DNA of 7,346 nucleotides from Firmicutes bacterium UBA4049 (GTDB lineage Bacteria; Bacillota; Desulfotomaculia; Desulfotomaculales; Nap2-2B): NCBI GenBank assembly GCA_002382755.1, contig DFZT01000065.1, positions 1 through 7,346 on the forward strand, read 5' to 3'. Made by a program: the position numbers and the translations under genes. Shown here piece by piece: positions 1 to 5,017 of the stretch (its first letter is position 1; the number at the start of each line of letters is the position of its first letter). The notes below the pieces were generated by a model. The model did not search any database and was not told the origin of the DNA. It worked only from the letters and a program-made list of their open reading frames with translations.

Positions 1-2
1 CT

Positions 3-42
3 AAAAAGGATGAGGCGCAAAGAAATCTTTGCGCCTCATCCT
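3..42 (-). terminator. Strong intrinsic terminator after spoIIP
   Basis: An inverted repeat with a 16-bp perfect stem (arms 7-22 and 27-42, core GATGAGGCGCAAAG) and a four-base loop. On the minus strand it runs into five T residues (7-3), directly after the spoIIP stop at 54. The long stem and T tract make it a convincing end for the DUF1614-spoIIP transcript. Confidence 0.93.
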
Positions 43-53
43 AACGGCTTGTT

Positions 54-1202
54 TTATTTTTTGCGGCGTCCGAACAGATCGGCAAACTCGCCGGTCTTTA
101 ACTGGGAAAGCCTGTTTTTAGCCTCGTTCCACCCGCCTGCGCTAATCAACAGGAAGACTCCTCCGGCCACTACGGTTACTGCTAAAATCCAGCCGATTGC
201 CGACCATGTACCGGGATGACGCGCGGTCGGGTTAGTCGGGCTGCTGGTTCCGCTGACGCCAAGAACTGCCGGTACGGCGCTTGCAAGCAGGGAGATTCCG
301 CGCATCGCTTCCTCTTTCGTATTTGTATATGTCCCGGCTTCGATAAGCAAAGATGTCGGCAGCAAATCCTGATTATAGTTTCCCTTCCCTATGAATATTT
401 CTTTAGCTATGGGATAGTGCATCTTATTCGCATAAGCCATCAGCCTTCTTGCAAAATCAAGGTTGGACGACATCCGGGGATTCTCACGCCCGATTACCAG
501 CCTCATCTGGCTTACATCCTCGTTGGCTATGGTTTTTCTGTAATATTCCGGATCCTGAATCCCGTCCCTGTGTACGTCGAAAAGAGCGATGGGGTTCTTC
601 TTCATCAGCTGCGCCGCTGTCCGGCGGGAACGGTAATAGGCATTGTTATCATGCGGGTCGTGGGGGGTTTTGTCATGATAGACCTTCGTTCCTTCACTGG
701 ACAGAGTCTTTGTATAGGAATTGCCGACCTGGATTATCCCGCCGTGAAACGGGATCGATTCGGTTCCGTCAGAAGGCACGTAGGACTCGTCAGTGTGGGA
801 ATGGTAGATACCAACTATACCCGTATTCTTTACTATGGCGGCAGCCGGAACTCTCATCCTGGAGAACTCCTCGTTGTAAGCGAGCAGTTTCTGGTCCATT
901 CCTAAAAAAACCGCTGTCGCCTCATTCCCAGTCACCTTTTTTACTTTATAATGGCGCCCTTCGGCCGTGATTATCTCATCACCCGGATAAACACGGCGCG
1001 AGATTTCTGAAATTACTATCCCTTTTTCGTCCTTGATAACGGATGCTGTTCCGCAAGTAAGTTCGTCTTCCGAGTTCTTGAAAAAGTTTGCCATGTTTAA
1101 AGAAGGTATGGAAAACTGGGAAAAACCCAAACAAAATAAAAGCGATCCACCTGCAATTGCCAAACAAAATGCTGCAAGAAGCTTATTTTTTATCTTCCCC
1201 AC
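54..1202 (-). CDS. spoIIP: Stage II sporulation protein P (SpoIIP)
   Basis: SpoIIP is the peptidoglycan amidase/endopeptidase of the SpoIID-SpoIIM-SpoIIP complex, which thins septal wall and drives forespore engulfment. From the chosen GTG start the protein has 382 residues (B. subtilis about 400). An N-terminal membrane anchor lies at about 7-28; a small domain (50-110, with VYPGDEI) precedes the catalytic domain (128-315). The diagnostic motifs are IYHSHTDESY (132-141), VGN (159-161), FDVHRDG (208-214) and IEAGTYTNTKEEA (287-299); the His and Glu residues in them are the expected zinc and catalytic ligands. A second hydrophobic segment at 334-355 and a basic tail ending GRRKK follow. The frame is open to an ATG at 1253, but that codon has no ribosome site. 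The GTG at 1202 has AGGAGG eight bases upstream and gives a normal signal anchor, so it is preferred. The gene overlaps the DUF1614 gene by 20 bases and ends 12 bases before a strong terminator. Confidence 0.94.
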   Translation of the reverse strand: MGKIKNKLLAAFCLAIAGGSLLFCLGFSQFSIPSLNMANFFKNSEDELTCGTASVIKDEKGIVISEISRRVYPGDEIITAEGRHYKVKKVTGNEATAVFLGMDQKLLAYNEEFSRMRVPAAAIVKNTGIVGIYHSHTDESYVPSDGTESIPFHGGIIQVGNSYTKTLSSEGTKVYHDKTPHDPHDNNAYYRSRRTAAQLMKKNPIALFDVHRDGIQDPEYYRKTIANEDVSQMRLVIGRENPRMSSNLDFARRLMAYANKMHYPIAKEIFIGKGNYNQDLLPTSLLIEAGTYTNTKEEAMRGISLLASAVPAVLGVSGTSSPTNPTARHPGTWSAIGWILAVTVVAGGVFLLISAGGWNEAKNRLSQLKTGEFADLFGRRKK

Positions 1203-1944
1203 CGGTGACACCTCCTGCTTCCTTAGTTTCAGCGTCGGTCTTTTCATCCTCATTCATTTCGGGTTTTCTCAACCCTTTCAGGAGTGAAGGCGGCCTGCCC
1301 TCCACTACCGGTCCGTCCTGCATCCGCTCGCGTGTTTCACCGATTACCTCGGCAATTAAAATTGCGACTATTCCTGCCAGTACTATCGCGTCAAAAGCGC
1401 CTGCTCCGCCGATGGATACCCGCCCGGCGGGAGCGCCCCTGCCGACCAGCCAGAAATAGTAGCCGATATCCATAAACAAAACACCAAGCGTGGCGGCAAT
1501 AAAGGCTGACCGGCGAGAACGGCCTGCCAAATAAGCGACTGTGCCGCCTACAAGCGGGTAAATGTACAGGGAGTCAATAAATTCAAATCTTCCGCCGGGT
1601 TCCGGCAGGCCCCGCATGATCAGCGAGCCTACTACAAAAATAGCCAGAGCTGTTATAACCGAAGCAACTATTGCCCGTATTCTTTCCCGGGCTGTTCCCG
1701 CTTTAATCAACAGGTAGATTACTAGGGCAACAGGGACCAGCGCTCCTCCGACATTGACAGTAACAAGGTAGCGGCCGCCGGGGATCGGGATATCAATAAA
1801 GCTGCCTATGATCAATGCCACGATTATCCCCAAAGCGCCCCGGTCGGATAGGCGCATACGGTCAAGAGCGCGGTGGGCCAGCCCGAAATAGATTAGAATA
1901 GAGATAACGACCAGGATAACAAGGCCAATCGAAAAACGCGTCAA
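1183..1944 (-). CDS. DUF1614-type polytopic membrane protein
   Basis: A 253-residue integral membrane protein, recognised as a DUF1614 family member; its function is unknown. About seven hydrophobic segments are visible, near residues 5-22, 37-52, 65-82, 93-110, 126-141, 147-167 and 185-202. Family-like features are the NVGGALVPVAL stretch (64-74) and the GGAGAFDAIVLAGI block (179-192). The last 50 residues are hydrophilic and highly charged, rich in Glu, Lys and Gly, and probably an extramembrane tail. The start is TTG at 1944, chosen because AGGAGG (1958-1953) sits exactly eight bases upstream and the next in-frame ATG is 29 codons further in, beyond the first membrane segment. Its 3' end overlaps the preferred spoIIP start by 20 bases, and the spoIIP ribosome site lies within its last codons, suggesting translational coupling. 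The neighbour hints at a sporulation or envelope role, but that is inference. Confidence 0.85.
   Translation of the reverse strand: MTRFSIGLVILVVISILIYFGLAHRALDRMRLSDRGALGIIVALIIGSFIDIPIPGGRYLVTVNVGGALVPVALVIYLLIKAGTARERIRAIVASVITALAIFVVGSLIMRGLPEPGGRFEFIDSLYIYPLVGGTVAYLAGRSRRSAFIAATLGVLFMDIGYYFWLVGRGAPAGRVSIGGAGAFDAIVLAGIVAILIAEVIGETRERMQDGPVVEGRPPSLLKGLRKPEMNEDEKTDAETKEAGGVTGGEDKK
1211..1216 (-). promoter_or_regulatory. Ribosome binding site deciding the GTG start of spoIIP
   Basis: AGGAGG located within the end of the DUF1614 coding region, eight bases before GTG at 1202, the same spacing as for the gene before it. It argues against the upstream ATG at 1253, which has no such site. Confidence 0.8.
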
Positions 1945-1952
1945 TTTTTAAG

Positions 1953-1958
1953 CCTCCT
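1953..1958 (-). promoter_or_regulatory. Ribosome binding site deciding the TTG start of the DUF1614 gene
   Basis: A perfect AGGAGG with eight bases to the TTG at 1944. It is the only strong site near this reading frame's 5' end and supports the rare start codon over the ATG at codon 30. Confidence 0.85.
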
Positions 1959-2008
1959 GACATATGAAAAGTTTAAAATTATCCTGCCCGAAAACCTCTA
2001 GAATATAC

Positions 2009-2030
2009 AAAAAGCGGCTTATCGCCGCTT
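2009..2030 (-). terminator. Intrinsic terminator of the ptb-buk operon
   Basis: On the minus strand a perfect 7-bp G+C-rich stem (AAGCGGC / GCCGCTT) with a five-base loop GATAA is followed directly by five T residues (2013-2009). It lies 40 bases after the butyrate kinase stop and separates that operon from the DUF1614-spoIIP unit. The plus-strand side has no T tract next to the stem, so it should act on minus-strand transcripts only. Confidence 0.85.
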
Positions 2031-2069
2031 GCCCGTTTCATCTTTTTATGCTGTTATTTTCCGGTGAAA

Positions 2070-3149
2070 TTACAGCTCTCCGGGATATGTTTTTATCTGT
2101 TCCTCACCCTTTAAAACACGCAGGCCGCCCTCGGCCAGGGCAAGCATTTCATCTTCACCGGGAAAAACAAATACCCTGCCGATAAAGGAAATCCTCTCTT
2201 TTATCCAATTAACCAGCCTTTCCGAATAAGCCAAACCGCCGGTAATTACAATGCCGTCAAGATTACCTTTGATCACTGTCGCCATAGCCCCGATAGCTTT
2301 GGCGATCTGGTAGGCCATGGCTTCAAAAACAAGCAGGGCTTTTTCATCCCCGTCTTTGATCATTTCCTCAACTTTCCGGGCATCGTCAGTACCCAGGTAT
2401 GCCTTTAACCCGCTCCCTCCGACCAATATGTCCCTCACTGCGGACACGCTCCGGTCCCTGGCCAGGTGAACCAGCGGCAGGGTTGGAAGGCTGCCGGCGC
2501 GTTCCGGGGTAAAAGGCCCTTCATACAGGCCATGAGTTGAATCAATCACTCTTCCTTTTAAATGCGCTCCGACGGAAATGCCCCCGCCCAAATGAGCGAC
2601 GACAAAGTTAAGCTCATTATAGGACCCGCCTATTATGGCGGAAGCCCGTCTGGCAGCTGCTTTTTGGCTTAGCGCGTGGAGCACGCTGCCGCGTTGGATA
2701 CCCGGCAGGCCGGAAATTCTGGCCAGCGGGTGAAATTCATCTGTGCTGGGGGGATCAACAACAACCGCCTTAATTCCGCATTCCTGAGCAATATCTTTTG
2801 ATATTACAGGCCCAAGGGAAGAATCATGCTTTGCAAAACGCGTGGAAAGCAGATCGTCGCACATAGCCTGGTTAACTTCATAAACCCCGCTCGGGCACGG
2901 AGCCCCGACCCCGCCGCGGCTGACCACGATGTTCAAAGTGTTTAATTCAACACCGTAACCGGCGATGAAGTCAAGGATTTGTCCTTTACGCTGGGGTATT
3001 TGCCCGGCAAGATCATGATAGGGCGACAGAAGATTTTTTTCGAACGGGATGTTGCTTCCGGCAATTAGTTCCGTATCCTTATAGCAGGCCACTTTTGTGG
3101 AGGTGGAACCTATATTCATGACCAGGATATTAAAAAATGCAGGAGACAT
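2070..3149 (-). CDS. buk: Butyrate kinase (acetokinase family)
   Basis: A 359-residue ASKHA-fold kinase, the normal size for butyrate or branched-chain fatty acid kinase (about 355-360). It interconverts acyl-phosphate plus ADP with free acid plus ATP in the cytoplasm. Visible motifs: the N-terminal phosphate loop NIGSTSTK (12-19), VSRGG (76-80), DSSLGPVIS (109-117), VVDPPSTDEF (130-139), ARISGLP (143-149), HALSQKAAARR (158-168), AHLGGGISVGAH (185-196), EGPFTPERAGSLPT (210-223), then SGLKAYLGT, MAYQIAKAIGAMA, ITGGLAYS and PGEDEMLALAEGGLRVL near the C-terminus. No key motif is missing. The ATG at 3149 has GGGG seven bases upstream. The ~5-residue lead before the first beta strand is slightly long for the family, but no better start is seen. 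It follows the two Ptb paralogs by 12 bases and ends 40 bases before an intrinsic terminator. The substrate could be butyrate, isobutyrate or a similar short acid; the sequence does not decide. Confidence 0.95.
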   Translation of the reverse strand: MSPAFFNILVMNIGSTSTKVACYKDTELIAGSNIPFEKNLLSPYHDLAGQIPQRKGQILDFIAGYGVELNTLNIVVSRGGVGAPCPSGVYEVNQAMCDDLLSTRFAKHDSSLGPVISKDIAQECGIKAVVVDPPSTDEFHPLARISGLPGIQRGSVLHALSQKAAARRASAIIGGSYNELNFVVAHLGGGISVGAHLKGRVIDSTHGLYEGPFTPERAGSLPTLPLVHLARDRSVSAVRDILVGGSGLKAYLGTDDARKVEEMIKDGDEKALLVFEAMAYQIAKAIGAMATVIKGNLDGIVITGGLAYSERLVNWIKERISFIGRVFVFPGEDEMLALAEGGLRVLKGEEQIKTYPGEL

Positions 3150-3161
3150 GCTATTACCCCT

Positions 3162-4058
3162 TTATAACAGCATTGTGGAAAGAATTATTTCCGCCACTTT
3201 CTCCTCAAACCCAATAAAAGGAACGTTGACAACCACCGGCTTTACTGTCCCGGCCAGTACTCCGGCATGCGGCATTTTTCCTATAAAAGCAAGCATCTGG
3301 CTGAATGCATAACCCGACTCTACATTGGGGACAACGTATATATCAACATCTCCGGGAACAACACTGTCCAGCTTTTTTCTCGCCGCCGCTTCCCTGCTGG
3401 TTGCGCAATCTATGTCCAGAGGCCCTTCCACAATTGCATCTCCAAACTGCTTGCGCTCGGACATTTTGGACAGCACGGCGGCGTCAACAGTAGAAACAAT
3501 CCGCGGGTTTACTTTTTCGATCGCGGCCAGTACGGCAACTTTTGGCTTGTCAATTTTCAGCATTGAAGCAAGCCTAAGCGCGTTTTCAACAATAACATAT
3601 TTTTCCTGTAAATTAGGAAGCGTATGAATAAACGTATCGGTAATCATGGTAAATCTGTTGTCTTTAGGTGACATAAGCAAAGAAATATAGCTGCAGGAAT
3701 TTTTCCTGGCCAGGCCCTTTTCGGGGTCAAGAACAAGGTTTAAAAAATCATTATGGCCTGTATCGCCCTGCACGAGAATATCCGCCCGGTTATCTTTAAT
3801 CATGCTGACGGCTAATTTGATTGATTCAAAATCCCCCGGCTGTTCTAATAATTCAAGTTCACTGACAGCAGGCCCGTATTTTTGCGCAACTTCCGCAAGC
3901 AGCTCCCTGTTTCCTGTGATTACAGGCCTGCAGATGTCCAATTCAACAGCTTTAAACAAAACGTCAATTACATTTTGGTCTTTTGCAGGCGCCAGGATGA
4001 CTTTTGGTTTTTCGCCCCGGCGGGGAAATTTTGAACGCAGGTAGTTAAGCATCTTCAT
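3162..4058 (-). CDS. Phosphate butyryltransferase (Ptb) family protein with altered active-site loops
   Basis: A second 298-residue Ptb-family protein. The central region is very like phosphotransbutyrylase: PKVAVLAAIEKVNP (172-185), STVDAAVLSKMS (189-200), EGPLDID (211-217) and PNVESG (244-249). Three loops that are conserved in active Ptb are changed: KGLVNT is QGDTGH (97-102), TDVAFN is TDTFIH (140-145), and the C-terminal PVVLTSRADS is PVVVNVPFIG (274-283), so the Ser-Arg-x-Asp motif is absent. The usual reaction is butyryl-CoA plus phosphate to butyryl-phosphate plus CoA; with these losses activity of this subunit alone is doubtful. It aligns with its upstream neighbour almost column for column up to about residue 178 (TD at 140-141 and GN at 49-50 in both), indicating an old tandem duplication. 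The start is ambiguous: AGGA is only four bases from the first ATG and ten from the second (codon 3, 4052). Its TAA is 12 bases before butyrate kinase. Confidence 0.87.
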   Translation of the reverse strand: MKMLNYLRSKFPRRGEKPKVILAPAKDQNVIDVLFKAVELDICRPVITGNRELLAEVAQKYGPAVSELELLEQPGDFESIKLAVSMIKDNRADILVQGDTGHNDFLNLVLDPEKGLARKNSCSYISLLMSPKDNRFTMITDTFIHTLPNLQEKYVIVENALRLASMLKIDKPKVAVLAAIEKVNPRIVSTVDAAVLSKMSERKQFGDAIVEGPLDIDCATSREAAARKKLDSVVPGDVDIYVVPNVESGYAFSQMLAFIGKMPHAGVLAGTVKPVVVNVPFIGFEEKVAEIILSTMLL

Positions 4059-4087
4059 TCAGTCCTATATTTTCAGTCCTATATTTT
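4058..4087. repeat. 14-bp tandem duplication across the Ptb-paralog junction
   Basis: TTCAGTCCTATATT is repeated perfectly (4058-4071 and 4072-4085) and the period continues for two more bases. On the coding strand each copy carries TATAGGACTGAA, so the AGGA ribosome-site-like motif is doubled. The copies encode the last residues and TAG stop of the upstream paralog and end on the first base of the downstream ATG. Confidence 0.92.
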
Positions 4088-4961
4088 TTTCTTTGATACG
4101 CGCCGCCAGAACAGCTCCTAGAGCCATGTCCCTAACTATGGATTCGGTAAAATCTGAACGCGAGGGAATGGCAACCGGTCCTGCCGAGCATAGTAAAGTT
4201 GCGCATCGTTTTACCGGAATAACGTAATTTAACTTGGCCATTATATTGCCGGTGTCAAGTTCAGGCGCAAGAAAAACATGCGGCGGAGAAACTTTAACGG
4301 AATCAAATAATTCAGCGACTGAATGCTCCGGACGGATTTCAAATCCGCCATTTCCATCACCGTATTCCTCCCGCAGCCTTTGTGCGTCAAGGTAGGACTG
4401 CAGGGTCGGGCCATAACCCCTATTTGCGGAAAGCACAACCACCTGCGGGAAATCGTAACCGAGCAAGTTCATTAAAGAAACCGCATCTTTGATTATTTCC
4501 GCTTTCGCCTCGTAGTCCGGTGTGATGTTTACTCCTACGTCGGTTACGGCCACAATATGATCACAACCCGGGATTTCCAGGAGCGACGTCACGCTGATAT
4601 TGTTTTTAATGCCTCTTTTTTGCTCTTCTTTGATAACGGCCCGGTAGATGTATGAAGTTGGAATCTGGCCTTTGCTGACCAGATCGGTTTCTTTTTTGAA
4701 AAGCATGGCAATGCCGTAATCGGCAATTTCCTGGGGGTCGTTGAGGAAGACTTTTTTGATCTGATCAATGTTAAAATCAAGCCCCTCGGCGGCAATCTGC
4801 ATTTTTTCCAAATTGCCGATAAAAATTGGCTCAACATACCCTTCATGCCGGGCAATTTTAACAGCGTTCATAAACTCCCGGTCCTCCGGAGCTAATACAA
4901 CCAGTTTTCCCGGCCCTTTTTCCTTAGCCAGTTGATATATTCCGGCAAAGTCGTTTATCAT
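4065..4961 (-). CDS. Phosphate acetyl/butyryl-transferase family protein, divergent upstream paralog
   Basis: A 298-residue protein of the Pta/Ptb fold, which exchanges CoA of an acyl-CoA for phosphate. It keeps active-site landmarks of Ptb: VSKGQIPT at 95-102 (canonical MKGLVNT), TDVGVNITP at 140-148, PELDTGN at 233-239 (canonical PNIETGN), and GPVAIPSRSD at 261-270, whose Ser-Arg corresponds to the catalytic/CoA-site Ser-Arg of phosphotransacetylases. The usual central block (AVExVNPxMxxTxDA ... DGPLALD) is replaced at about 178-215 by an unrelated Gly/Tyr/Arg-rich stretch. It is therefore a divergent relative, and its substrate cannot be stated. It begins 56 bases after the IspH-S1 stop, with a weak AGG nine bases before ATG. 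Its stop lies six bases before the next paralog, inside a 14-bp tandem duplication that sets the last codons. With the next two genes it forms an apparent ptb-ptb-buk operon. Confidence 0.85.
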   Translation of the reverse strand: MINDFAGIYQLAKEKGPGKLVVLAPEDREFMNAVKIARHEGYVEPIFIGNLEKMQIAAEGLDFNIDQIKKVFLNDPQEIADYGIAMLFKKETDLVSKGQIPTSYIYRAVIKEEQKRGIKNNISVTSLLEIPGCDHIVAVTDVGVNITPDYEAKAEIIKDAVSLMNLLGYDFPQVVVLSANRGYGPTLQSYLDAQRLREEYGDGNGGFEIRPEHSVAELFDSVKVSPPHVFLAPELDTGNIMAKLNYVIPVKRCATLLCSAGPVAIPSRSDFTESIVRDMALGAVLAARIKEKNIGLKI

Positions 4962-4981
4962 TTTATACTGCCTGCTTCAAA

Positions 4982-5015
4982 TGCAATATTTATACTTGTG
5001 CAATATTTATACTTG
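4982..5015. repeat. Perfect 17-bp tandem duplication upstream of the first Ptb paralog
   Basis: TGCAATATTTATACTTG occurs twice head to tail (4982-4998 and 4999-5015) and fills more than half of the 56-bp gap between the IspH-S1 stop and the next gene. An eight-base core of it, TTTATACT, occurs a third time at 4962-4969, directly before the ATG. The stretch is A+T-rich. No terminator hairpin is visible in the gap, and no well-spaced -35/-10 pair could be fitted. Confidence 0.9.
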
Positions 5016-5017
5016 CT

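Noticed and set aside
216..905. Long plus-strand open frame opposite spoIIP
   Set aside because: It lies wholly antisense to a well-supported gene, has no recognisable domain, and its sequence reads as a reverse-frame shadow of the spoIIP codons.
1203..1253. ATG start for spoIIP 17 codons upstream of the chosen GTG
   Set aside because: It has no ribosome site and would put a charged stretch before the membrane anchor; the GTG has a perfect AGGAGG at good spacing.
1967..2008. Possible sporulation promoter before the DUF1614 gene (GTATATT like a sigma-E -35 box, or GTATA like sigma-F)
   Set aside because: No matching -10 box was found at the right distance, and the motif overlaps the terminator region, so it is too weak to annotate although such a promoter is expected biologically.
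4982..5015. Terminator or hairpin in the gap after the IspH-S1 gene
   Set aside because: Only a short imperfect GCAA/TTGC dyad within the repeat is seen, with no G+C-rich stem or T tract.
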